Shown here piece after piece: positions 16,233 to 23,348 of a stretch of 33,764 bases of DNA. How positions within the stretch are numbered: the first letter of the stretch is position 1; the number at the start of each line of letters is the position of its first letter. This DNA comes from DASPPM01 sp052143835. GTDB taxonomy: Bacteria > Pseudomonadota > Alphaproteobacteria > JACZXZ01. Under the pieces are notes generated by a model that searched no databases, was not told the origin of the DNA, and worked only from the letters and a program-made list of their open reading frames with translations. The DNA is taken from the NCBI GenBank assembly GCA_052143835.1, contig JBKQRV010000195.1, positions 1 through 33,764 of the forward strand. The letters run 5' to 3'. A program made the position numbers and the translations under genes.

Positions 16233-16717
16233 TGGAGGCGAGGGCGAAATCCGCCTCGCGGCGGCCCGGTGCCGCGCCCTTCACCATCAAGGGCCTGGAT
16301 CACGTGGTCTTGCGCTACCGCGACGTGGCGCAGGGCGTGCGCTTTTATTGCGAGGTGCTCGGCTGCACGATCGAGAAGGTGCAGCCCGCGTTCGGCCTCA
16401 CCCAGCTGCGCGCGGGCTCGAGCTTGATCGATCTCGTCGACGTGACCGGCAAGATCGGCCGCGAGGGCGGTGCCGCCCCCGGCAATGAGGCCCGCAACAT
16501 GGACCATTTCTGCTTGCGCATCGAGCCTTGGGACGCGGGCGCCATAGCGCGTCATCTGGCGGCGCACGGCATCGCCGCGGGCGAGGTGGCGAGCCGTTAT
16601 GGCGCCGAGGGGGAAGGCCCGTCGCTCTACCTCCATGATCCCGAGGGCAACCAGGTCGAGCTCAAAGGGCCGGCGGCGGCGCAGGCTCGGCTTCGGGACC
16701 AAGCGCCGCGCCGCTAA
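16232..16717 (+). CDS. VOC superfamily (glyoxalase/dioxygenase-like) protein
   Basis: The protein has 161 aa. The core (residues about 17-145) shows the paired beta-alpha-beta-beta-beta modules of the vicinal oxygen chelate fold: LDHVVLRYRDVAQGVRFYCE at the start, MDHFCLRIEP in the middle, and the terminal YLHDPEGNQVELK with the conserved glutamate. The histidines in LDHV and MDHF and the glutamate fit metal ligands. Relatives include glyoxalase I, fosfomycin-resistance proteins and extradiol dioxygenases; which reaction this one performs cannot be told. The start overlaps the DUF4169 stop by one base. The stop codon lies in the loop of a GC-rich hairpin (16704-16726) that may be a weak terminator. 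Confidence 0.85.
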   Translation: MEARAKSASRRPGAAPFTIKGLDHVVLRYRDVAQGVRFYCEVLGCTIEKVQPAFGLTQLRAGSSLIDLVDVTGKIGREGGAAPGNEARNMDHFCLRIEPWDAGAIARHLAAHGIAAGEVASRYGAEGEGPSLYLHDPEGNQVELKGPAAAQARLRDQAPRR

Positions 16718-16774
16718 CGCGCGGCGTGCCTCCAAAGCGTTATCGGTTCAATAAGCTCCTCTCACCGGAAAAAC

Positions 16775-16866
16775 CGTCATTGCGAGCGTAGCGAAGCAAT
16801 CCAGGGCCCGAGACGCGAGACGCGTTCTGGATTGCTTCGGCGCCCTTCGGGCGCCTCGCAATGACG
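16775..16866. repeat. palindromic intergenic repeat (CGTCATTGCGAG family)
   Basis: Outer arms CGTCATTGCGAG (16775-16786) and CTCGCAATGACG (16855-16866) are exact reverse complements. Inner arms CGAAGCAATCCAG (16792-16804) and CTGGATTGCTTCG (16827-16839) also pair exactly. A small GCGCC/GGCGC hairpin lies inside the right half. It would fold into one long stem-loop. Repeats of this wording are common in intergenic DNA of alphaproteobacteria and other GC-rich bacteria. It sits 54 bases beyond the msrB stop and 57 beyond the VOC stop, between convergent genes, where it could aid termination or RNA stability. Confidence 0.85.
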
Positions 16867-16920
16867 AGTGTTTTCCTGATCTGGTGAATTTCAGAACGAT
16901 AATACGAGCGAAGTGCCGCG

Positions 16921-17355
16921 CTATTTCTTGACGATGAGCTTGAGCGCTGCCGAGTTGAGGCAGTAGCGCTTGCCCGTGGGCTCCGGGCCGTCGTCGAAGA
17001 CATGGCCGAGATGCGCATCGCACCGGCTGCACAGCACCTCGGTGCGCATCATGAAGAGGCTGCGGTCCTCCACGAGCGCGACCACCCCCACCTTGACGGG
17101 CGCCCAGAAGCTCGGCCAGCCGGTGCCGGACTCGTATTTGGTCGAGGCCTCGAACAAGGGCTGGCCGCAGCAGATGCAGCTGTAAACGCCCGCGGTCTTG
17201 CAGTTCCAATAGAGCCCCGTGAAGGCGCGCTCGGTGCCGTGCCGGCGCGCTATCTGGTACTGCTGCGGCGTCAGTTGCGCGCGCCACTCGGCGTCGCTCT
17301 TGACGATCTTGTCGGCCTTCTCGACCTTTTCCGCCTTTTCCGCTTTGGCCATCAT
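16921..17355 (-). CDS. msrB: peptide-methionine (R)-S-oxide reductase
   Basis: The protein has 144 aa. It reduces the R-epimer of methionine sulfoxide in proteins. The two zinc CxxC pairs are CICC and CSRC, the core ESGTGWPSFWAP is present, and the catalytic cysteine is in KRYCLNSAALK at the C-terminal end. The N-terminal 20 residues are a Lys/Glu/Ala-rich low-complexity run (KAEKAEKVEKADK), unusual for MsrB and probably a disordered tail. ATG codons at 17355 and 17352 both work; GGGGG lies 6 bases before the first. There is no signal peptide, so it is cytoplasmic. It is 27 bases downstream of the AhpD-like gene, suggesting a shared oxidative-stress transcript. Confidence 0.94.
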   Translation of the reverse strand: MMAKAEKAEKVEKADKIVKSDAEWRAQLTPQQYQIARRHGTERAFTGLYWNCKTAGVYSCICCGQPLFEASTKYESGTGWPSFWAPVKVGVVALVEDRSLFMMRTEVLCSRCDAHLGHVFDDGPEPTGKRYCLNSAALKLIVKK

Positions 17356-17382
17356 CGCAGGCCCCCTTTTCGCGTGCTCGCC

Positions 17383-17850
17383 CTATTGGGCCGCCGTCGC
17401 CGCGCGCGCGGTTTCGGCCGGCATCTGCCGGAAGGAGACCGCGAGCCGGTTCCAGCCGTTGATCGCAACGATCGCGAGGGTGAGATCGACGAGCTCCTTC
17501 TCGCCGAAGTGCCGCTTCGCCTCCTCGAAGACCGCGTCGGGCACGTGGCCCTCGGAGACGAGGGTCACCGCCTCGCACCAGGCGAGCGCCGCCCGCTCGC
17601 GCTCGCTGAACAAGGGCGACTCGCGCCACACGGCGAGCGCATAGAGGCGCTCCTCGCTCTCGCCCGACTTGCGCGCGTCTTTGGTGTGCAAACCGACGCA
17701 ATAGGCGCAGCCGTTGATCTGGGACGCGCGGGTCTTGACGAGCTCGACGAGCTTGTGCTCGAGCCCCGCGCCGTCGACATAGGCCTGCAGCCCGCGCATG
17801 GCCTCGACGCCCTTCGGCGCCACCGCGTAATAGGAGATGCGCTGCTTCAT
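17383..17850 (-). CDS. AhpD-like / carboxymuconolactone decarboxylase family alkylhydroperoxidase
   Basis: The protein has 155 aa from ATG 17850, preceded by GGAGGAAATCCC at optimal distance; an open frame continues upstream without coding character. It matches the CMD/AhpD family (PF02627): the redox motif CAYCVGLH (CxxCxxxH) at about residue 50, in the segment LVKTRASQINGCAYC, followed by a long all-helical second half with LALAWCEAVT-like packing. Members reduce peroxides through the two cysteines, often with a dihydrolipoyl or thioredoxin partner. Genomic pairing with msrB fits an oxidant-repair role. The exact peroxide and electron donor are not known from the sequence. Confidence 0.88.
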   Translation of the reverse strand: MKQRISYYAVAPKGVEAMRGLQAYVDGAGLEHKLVELVKTRASQINGCAYCVGLHTKDARKSGESEERLYALAVWRESPLFSERERAALAWCEAVTLVSEGHVPDAVFEEAKRHFGEKELVDLTLAIVAINGWNRLAVSFRQMPAETARAATAAQ

Positions 17851-17893
17851 GGGATTTCCTCCGAACCTCAGGCGGGCTCTTGCTTGCTGTCCG

Positions 17894-18388
17894 TCAAGCA
17901 CCGTCGCTTGCGCGCGCAACGGATGACGCGCGACGCGTCGAGAAGAAGCGAACAAGCAGCGCGCCCGCGCGTCTCTCCTCGATCCCGCCATAGATCTCGG
18001 GGCGGTGATGGCAGGTCGCCTGCGCGAAAATGCGCGCGCCGTGCTCCACCCCGCCGCCCTTGGCATCATAAGCCCCGAAGTAGAGACGGCGTAAACGCGC
18101 AAAGGAGATGGCAGCCGCGCACATGGCGCAAGGCTCGAGCGTCACATAGATGTCGCAGCGCTTGAGCCGCCCTTCGCCGAGCTTGGCGCAGGCCTCGCGA
18201 ATCGCCAGCATTTCGGCATGCGCCGTGGGATCGCCGAGCTCGTGCATGCGATTGCCGGAGAGGGCCGCGATCTCCCCTTGCGCATCGACGATGAGGGCCG
18301 CGACCGGCACCTCGCCGCGGGCACCTGCCTCTTCCGCGCGGGCGAGTGCGATTGCCATGTAGCTCGGCTTCTTCGTCTTTCCCGCCAT
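17894..18388 (-). CDS. tadA: tRNA(adenine-34) deaminase-like cytidine/deoxycytidylate deaminase family protein
   Basis: The protein has 164 aa. ATG 18388 gives MAGKTKKPSYMAIALARAEE, the expected N-terminus; an upstream in-frame extension to 18466 is Arg-rich and unlikely. The zinc-deaminase motifs are intact: HAEM (ligand His and proton-shuttling Glu, about residue 57) and PCAMC with both cysteine ligands. TadA converts the wobble adenosine of tRNA-Arg(ACG) to inosine. The neighbouring pseudouridine synthase and rsmD, transcribed in the opposite direction, match a common alphaproteobacterial arrangement. Other deaminases share this fold (for example guanine deaminase), so the assignment is strong but not absolute. 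It lies 43 bases upstream of the AhpD-like gene on the same strand. Confidence 0.85.
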   Translation of the reverse strand: MAGKTKKPSYMAIALARAEEAGARGEVPVAALIVDAQGEIAALSGNRMHELGDPTAHAEMLAIREACAKLGEGRLKRCDIYVTLEPCAMCAAAISFARLRRLYFGAYDAKGGGVEHGARIFAQATCHHRPEIYGGIEERRAGALLVRFFSTRRASSVARASDGA

Positions 18389-18501
18389 GGCGCGACGATG
18401 GCCTCGCGGGGCTCGCGCGTCAAGCCGTCGAGGCATCCGGCCGCGCGCCCGAGGGACGCCCTGCATTGCGCCGGCACTGCTCGCATCCTACATTGCCGCC
18501 C

Positions 18502-19212
18502 ATGACTCGTCCCGCCATCGGCCTCACCCTCGATGCGGAGCCGCCGGGCGGCTATTCCAAGCTGCCTTGGTACGCGTTGCGCCAGAACTATGCCGGGACC
18601 ATCGCGGCCGCGGGCGGGCTTCCCGTGCTGCTGCCTCACGAGCCCGAGCGGGTCGAGGACTATCTCGCCCGCCTCCAGGGCCTCGTCGTCACCGGCGGCG
18701 CCTTCGACGTCGACCCGGGCCTCTTCGGCGCCGCCTCGCGCCATCCCACGGTCAAGACCAAGGACCGCCGCACCGACTTCGAGCGCGCCATCCTCGCGGG
18801 CGCCTTGCGCCGCAACCTGCCGGTGCTCGGCATCTGCGGCGGCCAGCAGCTCCTGAACGTGGTCCTCGGCGGCACCCTCATCCAGCACATCCCCGACGAG
18901 GTCGAGCGCGCGCTCCCCCACGAGCAGCCCAATCCGCGCACCGAGGCGGGCCACACCGTGCGGATCGCCAAGGGCACCCTGCTCCACGAGATCACCGGCG
19001 CCGACGAGCTCGCGGTCAATTCCGCCCACCATCAGGCGGCCAAGGAGGTGGGCGAGGGTGTGGTGATCAACGCCACGGCCGAGGACGGCGTCATCGAGGG
19101 CATCGAGCATCCCGGCTACCGCTTCTGCCTCGGCGTGCAATGGCATCCCGAGTATCTGATTAGCCCCGGCGACGGCCGCATCCTCGAAGCCTTCGTCGCC
19201 GCAGCCGGCTGA
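18502..19212 (+). CDS. class I glutamine amidotransferase (gamma-glutamyl-GABA hydrolase / peptidase C26 family)
   Basis: The protein has 236 aa from ATG 18502. The fold is a class I glutamine amidotransferase of the PuuD/C26 type: VVTGGAFDVDPGLFG, the nucleophile cysteine in LGICGGQQLLN (about residue 113), and the catalytic His and Glu in VQWHPEYL. In this family the enzyme hydrolyses gamma-glutamyl amides such as gamma-glutamyl-GABA in putrescine breakdown, but no other putrescine-pathway gene is nearby, so the substrate is open. It starts 113 bases from the divergent tadA start and is followed after 4 bases by the pseudouridine synthase, so these are probably co-transcribed. It is cytoplasmic, with no signal peptide. 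Confidence 0.88.
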   Translation: MTRPAIGLTLDAEPPGGYSKLPWYALRQNYAGTIAAAGGLPVLLPHEPERVEDYLARLQGLVVTGGAFDVDPGLFGAASRHPTVKTKDRRTDFERAILAGALRRNLPVLGICGGQQLLNVVLGGTLIQHIPDEVERALPHEQPNPRTEAGHTVRIAKGTLLHEITGADELAVNSAHHQAAKEVGEGVVINATAEDGVIEGIEHPGYRFCLGVQWHPEYLISPGDGRILEAFVAAAG

Positions 19213-19216
19213 GCCC

Positions 19217-19999
19217 ATGATCCAGGAGAAGGAGGGCTCGGGCGAGCGCATCGCCAAGCGGCTCGCCCGCGCCGGGCTCTGCTCGCGGCGCGAGGCGGAG
19301 CGCTGGATCGCGGAAGGCCGCGTCGCGGTCGACGGCCAGGTGCTCACCACGCCGGCCTTCGTCGTCGGCGATGACAGTCTCGTCGCGGTCGACGGCAAGC
19401 CTCTCGCCGGGCCCGAGCCGCCGCGGCTCTTCCGCTATCACAAGCCGGCCGGCCTCCTCACCACGGCGCGCGATCCGCAAGGCCGCCCCACCATCTTCGA
19501 CAAGCTGCCGCGCGAGCTGCCGCGCCTGATCGCGGTCGGCCGCCTCGACCTCGCGTCCGAGGGGCTCCTGCTCTTGACCAACGACGGCGAGCTCGCGCGC
19601 CACCTCGAGCTGCCGTCGACCGGCTGGCTCAGGCGCTACCGCGTGCGCGCGCGCGGCACGGCGGACGAAGCGCTGCTCAAGGCGCTCGCGCGCGGCATCA
19701 CCATCGCCGGCGTCGCCTATGGTCCAATCCAGGCAACGCTCGACCGGGTCCAAGGCGCCAATGTCTGGCTCACCCTCGCGCTTCGCGAGGGAAAGAACCG
19801 CGAGGCGCGGCGCGTGCTCGAGCATATCGGCCTCGCCGTGAACCGGCTCATCCGCATCGCCTACGGCCCGTTCCAGCTGGGCGAGCTCGCGCGCGGCGCC
19901 GTCCTTGAGGTGCCGCGCCGCGTGCTGCGCGACCAGCTCGGCGCGTTTTACAAGGAGCTCGCGGGCAAGGTGGAGCGCCATGCGCATCGTCGCGGGTAG
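19217..19999 (+). CDS. RsuA/RluB-family pseudouridine synthase
   Basis: The protein has 260 aa. An N-terminal S4 RNA-binding domain (residues about 10-55, RIAKRLARAGLCSRREAERW) is followed by the synthase domain. The latter has RYHKPAGLLTT and the catalytic aspartate in GRLDLASEGLLLLTND (about residue 115), then REGKNREARRVLEHIG. These are the marks of the RsuA/RluB/RluE/RluF family, which isomerises uridine in rRNA. RluB (23S U2605) is the commonest alphaproteobacterial member, but the target base cannot be read here. It overlaps rsmD by 20 bases, linking two rRNA-modifying enzymes in one transcript. The C-terminal tail is short and basic. Confidence 0.92.
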   Translation: MIQEKEGSGERIAKRLARAGLCSRREAERWIAEGRVAVDGQVLTTPAFVVGDDSLVAVDGKPLAGPEPPRLFRYHKPAGLLTTARDPQGRPTIFDKLPRELPRLIAVGRLDLASEGLLLLTNDGELARHLELPSTGWLRRYRVRARGTADEALLKALARGITIAGVAYGPIQATLDRVQGANVWLTLALREGKNREARRVLEHIGLAVNRLIRIAYGPFQLGELARGAVLEVPRRVLRDQLGAFYKELAGKVERHAHRRG

Positions 20000-20567
20000 G
20001 CATCGCGGCCGCGTCCTCGCGGCACCCGCCGACGCTATGGTGCGGCCGACGTCGGATCGCGTGCGCGAGAACCTCTTCAACATCCTGACGCACGGCCGGC
20101 TCGGTGGCGAGGCCTCTTTGCTCGAGGGCGCCACGGTGCTCGACGCCTTTGCCGGCAGCGCAGCACTCGGCCTCGAGGCGCTCTCGCGTGGGGCAGCCGA
20201 TGCCGTGTTCCTCGACACGGATCTCGCGGCACTCGAATGCGTGCGCCGCAACGTGAAGGCGCTCGGCGAGGAGCTGCACAGCGTCCTCGTGCAGGCGGAT
20301 GCGAGCCATCCGCCGACGCCCGCCAAGGTCCGCGGGCATCCGCGCCCGCGCAGCCTCGTCTTCCTCGATCCGCCCTACAACAGCGGGCTCGCAGGAGCGG
20401 CACTCGCGGCCCTTGAAGCCGCGGATTGGCTCGCACCCGGTGCGCTTGCCGTCGTCGAGCTCGGCCGCGGCGAGACCTTCGCTTTGCCTCGGGGTTTCAC
20501 GCTCTTGGACGAACGCCGCTACGGCCGCACGCGCATCCTCTTCCTGCGGCGGGGGATGGGGAGCTAG
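19980..20567 (+). CDS. rsmD: 16S rRNA (guanine-966-N2)-methyltransferase
   Basis: The protein has 195 aa from ATG 19980 with GGTGGAG just upstream; this gives the RsmD opening MRIVAGRHRGRVLAAPADAM followed by RPTSDRVRENLFNIL. SAM is bound by VLDAFAGSAALGLEALSRGA, and the catalytic motif IV is present as VFLDPPYNSGL. RsmD methylates G966 of 16S rRNA in the 30S subunit. The ATG lies within the 3' end of the pseudouridine synthase. A hairpin with a T-run follows 38 bases after the stop and probably ends the transcript. Confidence 0.95.
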   Translation: MRIVAGRHRGRVLAAPADAMVRPTSDRVRENLFNILTHGRLGGEASLLEGATVLDAFAGSAALGLEALSRGAADAVFLDTDLAALECVRRNVKALGEELHSVLVQADASHPPTPAKVRGHPRPRSLVFLDPPYNSGLAGAALAALEAADWLAPGALAVVELGRGETFALPRGFTLLDERRYGRTRILFLRRGMGS

Positions 20568-20593
20568 CGCCAGCTCTCGCAAATTCGAGCGTC

Positions 20594-20692
20594 ACCCCCT
20601 CCCCACCCTCCCCCTTCGAGGGGGAGGGGGAAGTTTTTGATGGCGCTCGCATTTGCCCTCCCCCCTTGAGGGGGAGGGTAGGGTGGGGGGTG
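20594..20692. repeat. paired inverted copies of a C-rich/G-rich palindromic repeat
   Basis: Two copies of one repeat face each other. Copy 1 (about 20594-20630) reads C-rich into a perfect 10-bp stem, CCCTCCCCCT/AGGGGGAGGG. Copy 2 (about 20656-20692) has a 9-bp stem, CCCTCCCCC/GGGGGAGGG, then runs out as G-rich sequence. Runs of three or more G separated by one or two bases at 20670-20690 satisfy the G-quadruplex spacing rule. Further copies are at about 27511-27550, 27727-27763 and 33709-33752. Confidence 0.8.
20606..20638 (+). terminator. probable intrinsic terminator after rsmD
   Basis: A perfect 10-bp GC stem (20606-20615 with 20619-20628, TCG loop) is followed shortly by a run of five T at 20634-20638. 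It lies 38 bases past the rsmD stop and is made from one copy of the C-rich repeat, so the repeat may double as terminator. Confidence 0.55.
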
Positions 20693-20768
20693 TCTCAGTT
20701 ATCTATCCATGATTCCGAGCACCAGTTGCAGCGATAAACGATCAAAAGCAAGTTTCTCTGCGTCCTCC

Positions 20769-20793
20769 GATGCGACGCCCTTGGCGTCGCATC
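20769..20793 (-). terminator. hairpin downstream of the lipoprotein protease gene
   Basis: GATGCGACGCC (20769-20779) and GGCGTCGCATC (20783-20793) form an 11-bp perfect stem with a three-base loop, 32 bases beyond the protease stop. No T-run follows on the minus strand, so it may be an RNA 3'-end stabiliser rather than an intrinsic terminator. Confidence 0.4.
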
Positions 20794-20825
20794 CTCGGCG
20801 TCCTTTGCGCTGGAATCTTGCTTCT

Positions 20826-21647
20826 TCAGCTCCCGATCGTGCTTTTCATGAAGGCGACGATGTCGTCCGACGGGACGGCCAGCCCGACGGGCGGCTGAGG
20901 GGTCGCCTTGCTGCCGGATTGGCCGAGGAGGAAGCTCGCGATCATGCCGATCACGCGCCCCTCGCGATCGAGCACCGGCCCGCCCGAGTGCCCCGGCTCG
21001 ATCGGCATGGCGAGCGCTATCGCATTGTCGTAGCCGTAGTCGTTGTACTGGATGCGGCGCGCGAGCCGCGGGTCGATGATGCGGCCGACGCTGACGATGC
21101 CGCCGTGATGCTTGGGCGTGCCGATGGCGAGTGCGGCCTCGCCTGCCGTGAGCCGCGCGCTGTCGGCGAAGCGCGCCGCCTGCATGCCCGGGAAGGGGTT
21201 GATCTTGATGAGCGCCAACTCGCGCTGCCGCTCGACTGCGACGACGTGCCCGCTGAAGCGCCGGCCGTCAAGGGTGATCACCTCGGCTTTGAACTTGGTG
21301 GAATTGGCGATGTGGGCGGCGGTGACCACGTAGCCGCGCGCATCGGCGATGAAGCCGCTCGCGAAATTGAGCACGTTGGAGGGGGCGCTCGAGAGCTCGC
21401 TGCGCGGAATGGGCGTCTCGTCCTCGGCGAGGATGCGGACGCGGACATAGATTCCGGCGTTGCGCTCGGCGACCGCGCGGAAGTCGGGGAAGTCCGTGCC
21501 GGGCTCGGGTGGCGCCGGATAGCTCAGCTGAGCAGGCTTCTCGACGCGGGCCCCCTCGGGCACGGTTGTGGGTCCCGCGCAAGCGCCGAGCGCGGCCAGC
21601 GCAAGGGCCGCTGCCATCCTCAGCGTCGTAGTGCCGATCAAGCTCAA
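20826..21647 (-). CDS. trypsin-like (HtrA/S1C-type) serine protease, predicted lipoprotein
   Basis: The protein has 273 aa. The N-terminus carries a lipoprotein signal (hydrophobic run ending LAALGAC, the lipobox cysteine at about residue 23), so it should be anchored at the periplasmic side of a membrane. The protease core shows the catalytic histidine in VVTAAHIA and the nucleophile in EPGHSGGPVLDREG. At the position of the catalytic aspartate (the DLALIKI-type block of HtrA) the sequence reads RELALIKI, with glutamate instead. No PDZ domain follows. The start is TTG 21647, with ATG 21617 as an alternative that still keeps a hydrophobic signal. It lies 21 bases after the TPR-methyltransferase on the same strand, probably in one operon. 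It may be an active or a weakened protease. Confidence 0.8.
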   Translation of the reverse strand: MSLIGTTTLRMAAALALAALGACAGPTTVPEGARVEKPAQLSYPAPPEPGTDFPDFRAVAERNAGIYVRVRILAEDETPIPRSELSSAPSNVLNFASGFIADARGYVVTAAHIANSTKFKAEVITLDGRRFSGHVVAVERQRELALIKINPFPGMQAARFADSARLTAGEAALAIGTPKHHGGIVSVGRIIDPRLARRIQYNDYGYDNAIALAMPIEPGHSGGPVLDREGRVIGMIASFLLGQSGSKATPQPPVGLAVPSDDIVAFMKSTIGS

Positions 21648-21668
21648 CTCGAATCGCCCCCGCCCGCC

Positions 21669-23348
21669 CTAATCCGGATCGACCAGGAAGTAGACGTGAT
21701 CCGCGTCGTGGCTCGCGGTGATCGCGACCACGTCGCCGGCCTTGACCGCGCGCGGCCGGTTCCACAGGTGGACCGCTTGCATCCAGTGGGACCCCCGTGA
21801 AGCCGGATCGCTGGTCACCCGGCCTTGCTCGTCGAGCACCAGCTCGAACCAGCTCACGAGCGCATGACAAGTGCCGCTCTCGGCGATCGGCAGCTCGACC
21901 GTCCTTGTCTCGGATCGCACGCGCGGCCGGGTGAAGTCGAAGCGGAAGATCTCGACCGGTCGCGAGAGCGGGCGGTGGCCGTAGTTGCGCAAGTTGGTCG
22001 TGAAATAGTTGTAGCGCGAGAACTCGTTGAACGCGCTGACATCGAAACCGGCGGCGCGCGAGGCCCGATCGCAATGATAGAGGGGCGGGCTGTCGACGAG
22101 CATCGCGTGGATGGCACCGCCACGCGGGATGCTCGCAGCCCCTTCCGCCACGAGCTCCGCCAAGGCGTGCGCGAGAGTGCGGACGATGCCCTCGCCGAGC
22201 AGAATGACGTCGACGATCTCCGAGACGAGCACATCGGCCTTGCGCGGCAGATGCTCGCCCACGCGCAGCTCCAGCGAGCGCTTGGGGATGACGGTGATGC
22301 GGTCGGCGAGACCGTTCGCGCGTACGATTTCCCGCGCCTTCTCCGCGATTACGGGCACGGCTTCGCAGGCGTAGACGTGTCCGGCGCCGGCGCGCGCCGC
22401 CATCATGGCCAGCAACCCGCTTCCCGTGCCGATGTCGAGCACGAGGCTGCCCGGCCTCACCGCGCGACGGATCGCGGCGTCGTAGGCGGCATTACGCGTC
22501 TCGTCGTTAAGCATGGCGACGTGCCAGCTCGGCACGGCGTCGCGAAAAAGCTGTCCGAGTGCTGCACGTGCGGTCATGTTCCCAGGCTCGATTGCTACCG
22601 CACGACGCAGCGCTTCGATCGCTTGGCCTTGAGCCCCCGCCTTGACCAGCGCCAAGCCGAGATCGGCCTGCGCGCGCGCGTCTTGCGGCAGACCTTGGGC
22701 GATCTTGCCGTACTCCTCGAGCGATTCGGATTGCCGGCCGGCCAACTGAAGCGTGTAGGCGAGGCCCTGGCGCGCCGCGAGCAGGGTCGGTGCCGCCGCG
22801 ATCGCCTTGCGATAAAGGCCAATGCCCGCGTCAAGCTCGTTCGCCAGTACCTTGAGACGCGCAAGCTCGGAAAGGAGGGGCGCATCCCCGCCGGCTTCGG
22901 CGACTAGAGGCTCGAGCTGGGCGATCGCCTTGTCGTATTGGCCGATCGCCCGGTAGGCGCTTGCGAGATTGATGTGCGCCGGCTTGTGCGTCGGGCGCAG
23001 CGCGAGTGCCTGCTCATAGACCTCGACGGCTTCGGCGAAGCGCTCGAGACGGATATAGCTCGTACCGAGGTTGCTCAGAATGTCGTAAGACGAGGGCTCG
23101 AGTGCTGCGGCGCGCGCCAAGCGCTCCGCCGCGCGTTCCGGCCGTCCGTCCAGCAATGCCAGCAACCCGGCGAGCCCGAGCGCCCTCACATGATCGGGTC
23201 GATCGGCGAGGATCTCGTCACAAAGTGCCGCGGCTCTGCCAAGCTCGCGGCGCTGGAAACAGGCCACGGCGCGTTGGAAGCGCTCTTCCGTCACCGGCTC
23301 TCCCTCTTCGGCGGAATTTATCCGCTCAAGCGTCGGCTTACGCCGCAT
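21669..23348 (-). CDS. TPR protein fused to a PRMT7/9-like arginine methyltransferase domain
   Basis: The protein has 559 aa. Residues about 20-275 are tandem TPR units. From about residue 283 a class I methyltransferase follows with the order of protein arginine methyltransferases: WHVAMLNDETRNAAYDAAI, SAM motif VLDIGTGSGLLAMMAA (about 302), acidic CEAVP, the double-E loop SEIVDVILLGEG with eight residues between the two glutamates as in PRMTs (about 378), and a C-terminal beta domain with SHWMQAV in the place of the THW loop (about 518). PRMT9 of animals also has N-terminal TPRs, and the catalytic blocks recall PRMT7. It probably methylates a protein, though the substrate is unknown. ATG 23348 overlaps the TPR-sulfotransferase stop by 11 bases; GTG 23294, preceded by GAGGGAGA, is an equally good start. 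Confidence 0.85.
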   Translation of the reverse strand: MRRKPTLERINSAEEGEPVTEERFQRAVACFQRRELGRAAALCDEILADRPDHVRALGLAGLLALLDGRPERAAERLARAAALEPSSYDILSNLGTSYIRLERFAEAVEVYEQALALRPTHKPAHINLASAYRAIGQYDKAIAQLEPLVAEAGGDAPLLSELARLKVLANELDAGIGLYRKAIAAAPTLLAARQGLAYTLQLAGRQSESLEEYGKIAQGLPQDARAQADLGLALVKAGAQGQAIEALRRAVAIEPGNMTARAALGQLFRDAVPSWHVAMLNDETRNAAYDAAIRRAVRPGSLVLDIGTGSGLLAMMAARAGAGHVYACEAVPVIAEKAREIVRANGLADRITVIPKRSLELRVGEHLPRKADVLVSEIVDVILLGEGIVRTLAHALAELVAEGAASIPRGGAIHAMLVDSPPLYHCDRASRAAGFDVSAFNEFSRYNYFTTNLRNYGHRPLSRPVEIFRFDFTRPRVRSETRTVELPIAESGTCHALVSWFELVLDEQGRVTSDPASRGSHWMQAVHLWNRPRAVKAGDVVAITASHDADHVYFLVDPD

